Made by a program: the position numbers and the translations under genes
Origin: Candidatus Segatella albertsiae
GTDB taxonomy: Bacteria; Bacteroidota; Bacteroidia; Bacteroidales; Bacteroidaceae
DNA length: 64,000 nucleotides
Direction of reading: 5' to 3'
NCBI GenBank assembly: GCA_002451555.1
Contig: DKCU01000049.1
Span: 19,977 to 83,976, forward strand
The notes under the pieces: model-generated
Told to the model about the DNA's origin: nothing
Databases searched by the model: none
Seen by the model: the letters and a program-made list of their open reading frames with translations, nothing else
Shown: positions 18,401 through 25,174 of the stretch, in pieces
Layout of the letters: each line of letters begins with the position of its first letter
Numbering within the stretch: the first letter of the stretch is position 1

Positions 18401-19765
18401 CTATCCTATCAATCCCAACTGGTTAAGGAATACCAAGAGAATCAGAACTGGGCAAACGAAACGCACCAGGAACAAATATATCCCGAAGAGATTGCCCCTC
18501 AGCGTTCCCCAGTTGGTAAACTCATCCTTGACCAATCCTTTAGGCACATACCAACCAATAAACAAGCAAGTCAAAAAGCCTGCTATAGGCAAAAAAATCT
18601 GTCCCGTAATGAAGTCGAACCAATCAAACAAAGTCTTGCCCAAGAAAGTCAAGACATCGGTTGCTCCCAAAGATAACGAGCAGAATGCGCCAATAATAGC
18701 ACAAGATACAGTCACGATAATCGCTCCTTTCTTGCGGTCTATCTTCAACTCCTCGTAGAAGAAAGAAGTGTTCACCTCATGAAGCGACATCAACGAGGTC
18801 AAAGCTGCCAATGACAACAACACATAGAACAGCAAGGATATGATCCATCCCAAGACAGGAACTGAAGCAAACGCCTCATTGAACACATTCGGTAAGGTGA
18901 TAAATATCAGCGAAGGACCACTATCAGGCGATACTCCCACCGAGAAAGCTGCCGGGAATATCATCAATCCAGCCAAAATCGCTACCAAGAAATCAATCAG
19001 CGATATCTGCAATGCCGACTTAAAAAGATTAGTTTGTCGGCTAAAATAGGATGCGTATGTACAGATGCAGCCCATACCGATGCTCAAGGAATAGAACGAC
19101 TGTCCCAAAGCACCCAGGAACACACCCCTATCAACCTTGGTGAAATCTGGTTTCAGTAAGAACTCGATACCTTTTCCTGCATTTGGTAACAAACAGGATG
19201 CGCCTACGATGATGAGCAACAGGATGAAAAGAATAGGCATCATAATCTTAGAAGCCTTCTCTATACCGCCCCTCACACCATGAATAATCACAAAATGGCA
19301 AATCAAGAAGATTGCAACAGTCCACATCACAGGACGAACCGGGTCAGAAGAAAACTCCTTGAAATAATTGGCGACAAAGGCTGGGTCACCATGCAGCTCT
19401 CCCATGATGCTCGCATAAACATACTGCAAGCACCAACCAGACACAACGGCATAGTATCCAGTTATCAAAAAACCAGTCAAGACTTCCAGATACCCAATCC
19501 ACTTCCAAGCCTTCCCATTTGCCAATTTGGTATAAGCTCTTGCCGTATTGGATGCTCCATGACGACCTATGATAAACTCTGAAATCATACAAGGAATGCC
19601 CAACAAAAGCACGCATCCAATGTAAACCAAGATAAAGGCGGCGCCACCTTCCTGACCAGCCATATATGGGAAACGCCATACATTGCCAAGTCCTACCGCA
19701 CCACCTGCCGTAGCAAGAATCAAGCCGATCTTACTACCAAAACTTCCTCTATTTGTCTCAGTCAT
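18401..19765 (-). CDS. Sodium-dependent NSS/SNF family transporter, copy B
   Basis: Second Na+-dependent NSS transporter, 454 residues from MTETNRGSFG. It shares the TM1 block (TAGGAVGLGNVWRFPYMAG) and nearly every membrane segment with copy A. The start at 19765 is preferred over the ATG ten codons upstream: the start region then aligns with copy A, and a predicted -7 box (CAAAATTA on the plus strand, 19793-19800) would place transcription start near 19788. Two palindromes sharing the TGCAAAAT core lie just upstream. The substrate is unknown; an aromatic or branched amino acid is possible from family knowledge. Confidence 0.93.
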   Translation of the reverse strand: MTETNRGSFGSKIGLILATAGGAVGLGNVWRFPYMAGQEGGAAFILVYIGCVLLLGIPCMISEFIIGRHGASNTARAYTKLANGKAWKWIGYLEVLTGFLITGYYAVVSGWCLQYVYASIMGELHGDPAFVANYFKEFSSDPVRPVMWTVAIFLICHFVIIHGVRGGIEKASKIMMPILFILLLIIVGASCLLPNAGKGIEFLLKPDFTKVDRGVFLGALGQSFYSLSIGMGCICTYASYFSRQTNLFKSALQISLIDFLVAILAGLMIFPAAFSVGVSPDSGPSLIFITLPNVFNEAFASVPVLGWIISLLFYVLLSLAALTSLMSLHEVNTSFFYEELKIDRKKGAIIVTVSCAIIGAFCSLSLGATDVLTFLGKTLFDWFDFITGQIFLPIAGFLTCLFIGWYVPKGLVKDEFTNWGTLRGNLFGIYLFLVRFVCPVLILLVFLNQLGLIG

Positions 19766-19782
19766 TTTATATACTTTCTCTT

Positions 19783-19826
19783 TATACGAGTGCAAAATTA
19801 TAAAATATTTTGCACTTAAGCGTATA
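19783..19826. promoter_or_regulatory. Palindrome upstream of NSS copy B, overlapping its predicted -7 box
   Basis: TATACG (19783-19788) and AGTGCAAAAT (19789-19798) are mirrored by ATTTTGCACT (19807-19816) and CGTATA (19821-19826). The left arm overlaps the predicted minus-strand -7 box at 19793-19800. It could be an operator; this is inference. Confidence 0.45.
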
Positions 19827-19837
19827 AATTGAAAGTA

Positions 19838-19870
19838 AATATTGCAAAATGCTTCATATTTTGCAATATT
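19838..19870. repeat. Second palindrome, ATTTTGCAATATT type
   Basis: AATATTGCAAAAT (19838-19850) and ATTTTGCAATATT (19858-19870) form a perfect 13-bp dyad with a 7-nt spacer. It shares the TGCAAAAT core with the neighbouring palindrome. Confidence 0.5.
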
Positions 19871-19899
19871 ATACTATTTTTGCTAAAAAAATCCAAGTT

Positions 19900-19933
19900 A
19901 GCGAGCCTCCTTGAAGGGAATTGACAGCTCGCT
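19900..19933 (-). terminator. Possible terminator after the CYTH gene
   Basis: AGCGAGC (19900-19906) pairs with GCTCGCT (19927-19933) just beyond the CYTH stop. A T7 run follows about 10 nt later on the minus strand. The stem is short, so confidence is low. Confidence 0.4.
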
Positions 19934-19934
19934 C

Positions 19935-20435
19935 TTAGCGATATTCTTCTGGTAAGGTATTACGCCATACAACAAAAGGGAAACTCAAAAGATGAGAATT
20001 ATAAAAGCGTTTGTCACCCGTCACCTCCATACCGATAAACTCAGGCTTCTCATAGGGTTCTGTCTCGCAAGAAAGTTCTACCTCTGCCATGACAAGTCCC
20101 TCATTGTCCCCATAGAATTCATCCACCTCGAAAGTATGGTTGCCACTCTTCACCAGATAACGACGCTTGTCGATGACACCACCCTTACAAAGCTGCAAGA
20201 GATGCTGCGCCTCATCCATGGTGATTTCCTTCTCAAACTCATAGCGAGTCATGCCACCATTCACCGACTTGCCCTTAATGGTCAGGTAAGCTTTGTCATC
20301 TCGTGTGCGAACTCGCACTGTAGCACCATCGGCTGGGATATAGCCTTGCTGGATATGACTACTAGAAAAGGCGGCGCTTTTATATGCGTCGCCCTTCTTT
20401 ACGAGGAATTTTCTTTCTATTTCTAATCCACTCAT
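19935..20435 (-). CDS. CYTH domain protein (triphosphate tunnel metalloenzyme family)
   Basis: A 166-residue CYTH protein starting MSGLEIERKFLV; the ExExK motif is EIERK at residues 5-9. Alternating charged strands follow (VRVRTRDDKAYLTIKG, YEFEKEI, HTFEVDEF, MAEVEL), as expected for the tunnel that binds a triphosphate and metal ions. Bacterial members are often inorganic triphosphatases or of unknown activity. The chosen start removes 26 poorly matching residues; it leaves an 11-nt gap after the small membrane protein gene and puts the motif at the N-terminus as is usual. The fold is firm; the substrate is unknown. Confidence 0.87.
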   Translation of the reverse strand: MSGLEIERKFLVKKGDAYKSAAFSSSHIQQGYIPADGATVRVRTRDDKAYLTIKGKSVNGGMTRYEFEKEITMDEAQHLLQLCKGGVIDKRRYLVKSGNHTFEVDEFYGDNEGLVMAEVELSCETEPYEKPEFIGMEVTGDKRFYNSHLLSFPFVVWRNTLPEEYR

Positions 20436-20446
20436 ACTTTTAAAAA

Positions 20447-20596
20447 TTATGCAATTGAAGCAGCATAAATGGCGAATACAACAGCCAAGGCTATCAATAC
20501 GCCGAATATCCACTTAATCACTTTTTCTCCTTGCGCAGCTTGCTTCTTCTCGTATGCAGCATGCTTCGCTTTTCTCAAATCACTGTTACTACTCAT
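20447..20596 (-). CDS. Small single-pass membrane protein (49 residues)
   Basis: Read directly from the minus strand: ATG at 20596, TAA ending at 20447. The product starts MSSNSDLRKAKHAAYEKKQA, a basic/polar head of about 27 residues. A single hydrophobic helix follows (about 28-47; VIKWIFGVLIALAVVFAIYA) and it ends SIA. It lies 11 nt upstream of the CYTH start, so the two are probably co-transcribed. Charge and hydrophobicity pattern look like a real small membrane protein rather than chance. The function is unknown. Confidence 0.68.
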   Translation of the reverse strand: MSSNSDLRKAKHAAYEKKQAAQGEKVIKWIFGVLIALAVVFAIYAASIA

Positions 20597-20641
20597 AGTC
20601 TTTTAATATTATTAGGTTATTACTCTAGAGCAAAGCATTGC

Positions 20642-20674
20642 ATTCTTCACTCTTCGTTCCTCACTCTTCACTTA
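20642..20674 (-). repeat. Interspersed AGTGAAGA-type 3' repeat, copy 3
   Basis: Follows the prfB stop codon and matches the repeats after susD and susC, with one A-to-G change (GTGAGGAACGAAG). Confidence 0.7.
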
Positions 20675-20676
20675 CA

Positions 20677-21801
20677 TTACTCTTCACTATCATTAGTAGG
20701 GAACTCCATGAGATAAGCTTTGATGAATCCATCAATCTTGCCATCCATCACGCCATCGACATCAGATGTCTGATAGCCCGTGCGATGGTCTTTCACACGA
20801 CGGTCATCGAAGACATAGCTTCGTATCTGGCTTCCCCACTCGATTTTCTTCTTTCCTGCCTCTATCTTCGCCTTGGCCTCCAAGCGTTTCTTCATCGCCC
20901 TGTCATAGAGTTGGCTCTTCAAGAGAAGCAAAGCCTTGGCACGGTTCTTAGGTTGGTCACGCGTCTCGGTGTTCTCTATGAGAATTTCCTCTTCCTCGCC
21001 TGTGTCTGGGTCAGTGTACCAATAGCGCAAACGGACACCAGACTCCACCTTGTTGACATTCTGACCACCCGCACCACTGGAGCGGAAGGTATCCCACGAC
21101 AACTTAGCCGGATCGACATACACCTCAATGGTATCATCCACCAAAGGAGAGACAAAGACGCTGGCGAAACTGGTCATACGCTTACCTTGCGCATTGAAAG
21201 GAGATACACGCACCAGACGATGCACACCATTCTCACTCTTCAAGTAGCCGTAAGCATACTCACCGCCCTCGATAGTCATGGTCACGCTCTTGATGCCAGC
21301 CTCGTCACCTTCCTGCATATCAGTGATGGTCACCTTATAGCCATGAGCATCAGCCCAACGCATATACATACGCATCAGCATCGAAGCCCAGTCCTGGCTT
21401 TCAGTACCACCGGCACCTGAGTTAATCTTAAGCACGCAGTCCATCGGATCTTCCTTCTGGCGAAGCATATTCTTCAGTTCCAAGTCCTCAATGGCCTTGA
21501 TAGCCTTGTCATAATCAGCATCTACCTCTTCCTCCGTCACCATCTCGTCCTTATAGAAGTCGAAGGCAAGTTGGAGTTCGTCGGCATAGAGACGTACTTT
21601 CTTATAGCCATCCAACCATTTTTGGATGCCTTTCACTTTCTTCATCTGCTCCTGTGCATACTTGGGATCTTCCCAAAAGTCTGGAGCTTGGGTGCGGAGT
21701 TGTTCCTCCTCAAATTCTACTTTTTTCTGGTCTATATTCAGATAGCGATGGAGAGCCTCGGCTCTGTCCATCACATCCTTCAATTGGTCAGCTGTAATCA
21801 T
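20677..21801 (-). CDS. prfB: Peptide chain release factor 2
   Basis: Class I release factor recognising UGA and UAA. The 374-residue protein has the RF2 stop-codon tripeptide SPF at 200-202 and the catalytic GGQ at 245-247 (GAGGQNVNKVE). Spacing matches E. coli RF2 (205 and 250). The reading frame is open through the region where most RF2 genes carry the programmed +1 frameshift: the codons read HRYLNID with CTG AAT in frame, and no in-frame TGA follows. The UGA-sensing autoregulation is therefore absent here. The gene stands alone, upstream of the small membrane protein and CYTH pair on the same strand. Confidence 0.96.
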   Translation of the reverse strand: MITADQLKDVMDRAEALHRYLNIDQKKVEFEEEQLRTQAPDFWEDPKYAQEQMKKVKGIQKWLDGYKKVRLYADELQLAFDFYKDEMVTEEEVDADYDKAIKAIEDLELKNMLRQKEDPMDCVLKINSGAGGTESQDWASMLMRMYMRWADAHGYKVTITDMQEGDEAGIKSVTMTIEGGEYAYGYLKSENGVHRLVRVSPFNAQGKRMTSFASVFVSPLVDDTIEVYVDPAKLSWDTFRSSGAGGQNVNKVESGVRLRYWYTDPDTGEEEEILIENTETRDQPKNRAKALLLLKSQLYDRAMKKRLEAKAKIEAGKKKIEWGSQIRSYVFDDRRVKDHRTGYQTSDVDGVMDGKIDGFIKAYLMEFPTNDSEE

Positions 21802-21818
21802 TGTTATTTATTTTTTAT

Positions 21819-21940
21819 GGAGTTAAGGAGTTCAAGAAGTTACCGCTCCCTTCGGTCGCTAAGGAGTAAAGACAACGCCTTTATTTCATGTACATTTTTC
21901 CAAAAGGCATTTGTCTTAACTTCTTAACTCCTTTAACTCC
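21819..21940. repeat. Long imperfect inverted repeat between prfB and the acyl-CoA ligase
   Basis: Outer arms of 24 nt (21819-21842 and 21917-21940) match with one indel each; the left arm starts GGAGTTAAGGAGTTCAAG. Inner arms GACAACGCCTTT (21871-21882) and AAAGGCATTTGTC (21903-21915) also pair. The whole gap can fold into one hairpin. It may be a terminator for the acyl-CoA ligase transcript or a small MITE-like element. Confidence 0.6.
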
Positions 21941-21947
21941 TCAACTT

Positions 21948-23756
21948 CTATTCTTGATACATGGCATCTATCTCCGCCTTGTAGTTCTTGTTGATAATCG
22001 GACGGCGAATCTTCAGCGTATTAGTCAACTCGCCCGACTCCATCGAGAAATGATGAGCCAAGAGTGTGATACGCTTGATTTGCTCATAATATGCCAAGTG
22101 TTGCTGAAGAATGTTGATACGATCCATCAACATCTTTTGTACCTTCTCGTTGGCACACAAATCCTCGCGACTCTCAAAAGCGATACGATGCTCACGCGCC
22201 CAATCCTCTACCATTCTGAACTCAGGAACTACCAAGGCTGAAACAAACTTGCGCTGGTCGGCAATGACTGCTACTTGGTCGATGAACTTATCCACCAAGA
22301 GCAAGGACTCCACCTGCTGAGGTGCGATATACTTGCCATTGGATGTTTTAAACAAGTCCTTGATACGTTCTGTCAAGTACAACTCGCCGTCTTTCAGATA
22401 GCCAGCGTCACCCGTATGGAAGAAACCATCCTCATCAAAAGCCTTAGCATTGGTCGTATCACGATGATAGTAGCCCTTGGTGATGGTAGGACCTTTCAAC
22501 ATGACCTCGTTGTCCTCACCTATCTTGATTTGGATGCAGGAAATTGGGCGACCCACCGAACCTATGGTGTATTTCTTGTCAAGATGGTCACAAGAAACCG
22601 TAGCCAAACTCTCGGTCAGTCCATAACCCACCACCATACCGATACCGATGGAATGGACGAACTCTTCCACCTCAGGACTCACATAAGCACCTGCCGTTGG
22701 GAAGATGTTAGGATTTTCCAATCCCAATTGCTTGCGCACCATGCTCAACACAGTCTTATTGATGACCTTATATTCGAGTTCCAAAGTCAACGGAGGTCGC
22801 TTTCCATTGGCAAGATATTCCACATTACGCTTGCGGCCTACAGCCAAAGCATGGTAGAAAAGTTTCTTTTGGAAAGCCGAAGCATTATCCATCTTTGCCT
22901 TCACTGCGATATATACTTTCTCCCAGAAACGTGGCACGCTGCTCATTGCAGTAGGATGTACCTCTCGCATACTCTCCTGAATCTCATGAGGATAAGTATT
23001 GATGAAGAGGCGCGCACCTTCCGTCAAAGCCAGATAAGCCCATCCTCGCTCAAAGATATGAGTGAACGGCAAGAAGTCGATGACACGGTCTTTTTCCGTT
23101 AAAGGCACACATTCGTCGTTAGCCTTCAAGGCTGCATGATATTGTCCATAAGTCAACATCACGCCCTTACTATCTCCTGTAGTACCACTGGTATAAAGGA
23201 TATTAGCCAAGTCATCCATACTAGCTTGCTTGTAGAGTTCCTCCACTTCCGTCTGGCGAGGAAGATTCTCGCCCAACTTGATGAAGTCCTTGAAATAAAG
23301 GGCTGCAGGGTCATGGGTACTGATGCGAACGCTTGAATCGAAGATGATGATGCGCTCCAACGAAGGACAAAGAGCAAATACACGATGCGCCTTGTCATAC
23401 TGCTCCTGTTCGCCCACAAAGAGGAAGCGAACCTGACCATCATTGATCATATATTGAATCTGCTGTTCACTACTTGTGGCATAGAATGGGATTGAGCATA
23501 CCCTCACACCGTATGCACCGAAGTCGGTGTATAGATAATGAACGCAGTTCTGTGAGAACACAGCTATCTTGTCCTGTGGCTTTGCTCCTAAGTTGAGCAA
23601 AGCATTGCTAACTTGTTTCACTCTCAGAGAAAACTGGTTCCAAGAGACCGTCTGCCACTGCTCGCCTCCAAATTTCTTGAAGGTAAGCGCAGGTTTATCA
23701 CCATATTTATGGGCCAAGTCGTGAATCAGCACCGAGAGATGACTATTGATTTGCAT
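21948..23756 (-). CDS. Long-chain fatty acid-CoA ligase (AMP-forming)
   Basis: ANL-superfamily enzyme that activates fatty acids through an acyl-AMP to acyl-CoA, at the membrane or in the cytoplasm. It has 602 residues from MQINSHLSVL; the 18 codons upstream are excluded because they overlap the promoter. Motifs: the phosphate loop YTSGTTGDSKGVMLTY (about 170-190), VGYGLTES (A5), HTGDAGYLKDGELYL (A7), and ERIKDLFKTSNGKYIAP (A8/A10 hinge and lysine). Length and motif order match FadD15-like bacterial ligases. It is divergent from the M20 hydrolase with a consensus promoter between them. Confidence 0.94.
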   Translation of the reverse strand: MQINSHLSVLIHDLAHKYGDKPALTFKKFGGEQWQTVSWNQFSLRVKQVSNALLNLGAKPQDKIAVFSQNCVHYLYTDFGAYGVRVCSIPFYATSSEQQIQYMINDGQVRFLFVGEQEQYDKAHRVFALCPSLERIIIFDSSVRISTHDPAALYFKDFIKLGENLPRQTEVEELYKQASMDDLANILYTSGTTGDSKGVMLTYGQYHAALKANDECVPLTEKDRVIDFLPFTHIFERGWAYLALTEGARLFINTYPHEIQESMREVHPTAMSSVPRFWEKVYIAVKAKMDNASAFQKKLFYHALAVGRKRNVEYLANGKRPPLTLELEYKVINKTVLSMVRKQLGLENPNIFPTAGAYVSPEVEEFVHSIGIGMVVGYGLTESLATVSCDHLDKKYTIGSVGRPISCIQIKIGEDNEVMLKGPTITKGYYHRDTTNAKAFDEDGFFHTGDAGYLKDGELYLTERIKDLFKTSNGKYIAPQQVESLLLVDKFIDQVAVIADQRKFVSALVVPEFRMVEDWAREHRIAFESREDLCANEKVQKMLMDRINILQQHLAYYEQIKRITLLAHHFSMESGELTNTLKIRRPIINKNYKAEIDAMYQE

Positions 23757-23780
23757 AAGCTTATATTTAGAATATTTCTG

Positions 23781-23811
23781 CAAAGATATAGTAAATCTAT
23801 GATAACTCAAA
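23781..23811 (-). promoter_or_regulatory. Promoter of the acyl-CoA ligase gene
   Basis: Minus strand TTTG (23808-23811), 19 nt, TATCTTTG (23781-23788): consensus Bacteroidetes promoter. The predicted start near 23776 supports the ATG at 23756. Confidence 0.77.
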
Positions 23812-23833
23812 ATAAAAATGGCATTTTTTCCAT

Positions 23834-23861
23834 TTTGTATGCTCTTTTTTTCGTAACTTTG
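23834..23861 (+). promoter_or_regulatory. Promoter of the M20 hydrolase gene
   Basis: TTTG (23834-23837) and TAACTTTG (23854-23861), spacer 16 nt (shorter than usual), about 30 nt upstream of the ATG at 23892. Confidence 0.58.
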
Positions 23862-23891
23862 CCGTCGAAATTAAAAACAAGGGAGATTATC

Positions 23892-25013
23892 ATGACACAA
23901 GAACAATATGTAAACGATGCCGTTGAGCTGTTGCAAAAGCTCATCGCCACCCCATCCGTCAGCCACAACGAGAAAGATGCCGCCGACATCATGGAACAAG
24001 CCATCCGTGATTATGGCTTCGAACCTCATCGTGAGGCAAACAACGTATGGATTGTCGATCCACACTTCGACGAGAGTAAGCCAACCTTGCTCCTCAATGC
24101 CCATATCGACACGGTGAAGCCTGTCGCATCATGGACACGAGACCCATTTTCTCCAAGTATAGAAAATGTAAAACTTGTTGCTGACAATGGAGTCGTTGCT
24201 GACAATGGAGAGAAAGGAACAGAAGAAGAAACGCTATTTGGTTTAGGCAGCAATGATTGCGGAGGCGGGCTCTGTTCTCTGCTACAAATGTTTCGTATGC
24301 TCACAGAAAAGCCACAATCCTATAACCTTATTTATTTAGCCTCTGCAGAAGAGGAGGTCTCTGGCAAGGATGGCATCAGCCGAGCCTTACCCCTTCTTCC
24401 TCCCATCAACCTGGCAATAGTAGGCGAGCCTACAGGCATGAAGCCTGCCGTGGCAGAAAAGGGACTGATGGTTTTGGACGTGATTGCCCATGGCAAGAGT
24501 GGCCATGCCGCCAGAAACGAGGGGGTGAATGCCATCTACGAGGCATTGGATGATATGCGGTGGATTAGAGATTACAAGTTTGAAAAGGTAAGCGAATTTC
24601 TAGGTCCTACAAAGATGACTCTGACCGTGGTGAACGCAGGGACACAACACAATGTGATACCCGACAAATGCACCATGCTTGTGGATATTCGCACCAACGA
24701 GTTTTACGACAACGAGGAAGTCTATCATTTCATCTGCCAACACTTGAAGAGCGAGTGCAAGGCTCATAGTTTCCGTTTGAAGTCGTCCCGTATCGACCCT
24801 GAGCATCCCCTTATTAAAAAATGTGTAGCCATGGGGATGAAGCCATTCGGAAGTCCTACGCTGAGCGACCAAGCCTTGATGTCGTTTCCTTCCTTCAAGT
24901 TAGGCCCAGGCGAATCCTCTCGTTCCCATTCAGCAGACGAGTTTATCAAGATTAGTGAGATAGCAGATGCTATCGCAAAATACACATTGCTCTTAGATGG
25001 TGCGACCATCTAA
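23892..25013 (+). CDS. M20 family metallohydrolase (ArgE/DapE type)
   Basis: Zinc-dependent amidohydrolase of 373 residues, cytoplasmic, resembling acetylornithine/succinyl-amino-acid deacylases. Visible landmarks: LLLNAHIDTVKP (first metal His and Asp), GLGSNDCGGGL (bridging Asp), ASAEEEVSGKDG (catalytic Glu pair), VGEPTGMKPAVAEKG, GKSGHAA in the dimerisation domain, and a C-terminal GESSRSHSADEF (last metal His). The start is the ATG after GGGAGATTATC at 23892; an upstream in-frame extension overlaps the divergent gene and is not coding. A short in-frame tandem duplication (24177-24212) encodes VADNGV/VADNGE in a loop before the bridging Asp. No arginine-pathway gene is adjacent, so the substrate remains open. 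Confidence 0.88.
   Translation: MTQEQYVNDAVELLQKLIATPSVSHNEKDAADIMEQAIRDYGFEPHREANNVWIVDPHFDESKPTLLLNAHIDTVKPVASWTRDPFSPSIENVKLVADNGVVADNGEKGTEEETLFGLGSNDCGGGLCSLLQMFRMLTEKPQSYNLIYLASAEEEVSGKDGISRALPLLPPINLAIVGEPTGMKPAVAEKGLMVLDVIAHGKSGHAARNEGVNAIYEALDDMRWIRDYKFEKVSEFLGPTKMTLTVVNAGTQHNVIPDKCTMLVDIRTNEFYDNEEVYHFICQHLKSECKAHSFRLKSSRIDPEHPLIKKCVAMGMKPFGSPTLSDQALMSFPSFKLGPGESSRSHSADEFIKISEIADAIAKYTLLLDGATI
24177..24212 (+). repeat. In-frame 18-bp tandem duplication in the M20 gene
   Basis: GTTGCTGACAATGGAGTC is followed at once by GTTGCTGACAATGGAGAG, adding six residues (VADNGV/VADNGE, about 96-107) to a loop. Confidence 0.8.
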
Positions 25014-25020
25014 GAGCAAT
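24986..25020 (+). terminator. Hairpin overlapping the M20 stop codon
   Basis: ATTGCTCTTAGATGGT (24986-25001) and ACCATCTAAGAGCAAT (25005-25020) form a perfect 16-bp stem with a 3-nt loop. The last codons and the TAA lie inside it. There is no clear T-tract, so it may act on RNA stability instead of termination. Confidence 0.65.
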
Positions 25021-25034
25021 ACATGTTATTCATA

Positions 25035-25121
25035 TTTAGACCCATTATATTTGGGAGAATAGCCTATAAGCTTGATTTTCCACATATTTGTATAAAAGTG
25101 GATTTATATTTTTTAGACCTA
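25035..25121 (+). promoter_or_regulatory. TTTAGACC motifs upstream of the cassette 1 regulator
   Basis: TTTAGACCCAT (25035-25045) and TTTTTAGACCTA (25110-25121) precede the regulator gene. The same 12-mer recurs at 26840-26851, ahead of the next gene. Candidate binding sites for the regulator; this is inference. Confidence 0.4.
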
Positions 25122-25150
25122 AAAGTATAGAATAATTGATTTTTTTATAG

Positions 25151-25158
25151 TACTTTTG
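25151..25158 (+). promoter_or_regulatory. Predicted -7 box of the cassette 1 regulator
   Basis: TACTTTTG matches TAnnTTTG. Transcription would begin near 25163, which favours the ATG at 25175 over that at 25166. Confidence 0.5.
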
Positions 25159-25174
25159 CAAAAAAATGGTAAAC

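Noticed and set aside
23613..23891. N-terminal extension of the M20 hydrolase
   Set aside because: It overlaps the divergent acyl-CoA ligase and both promoters and does not resemble the family start.
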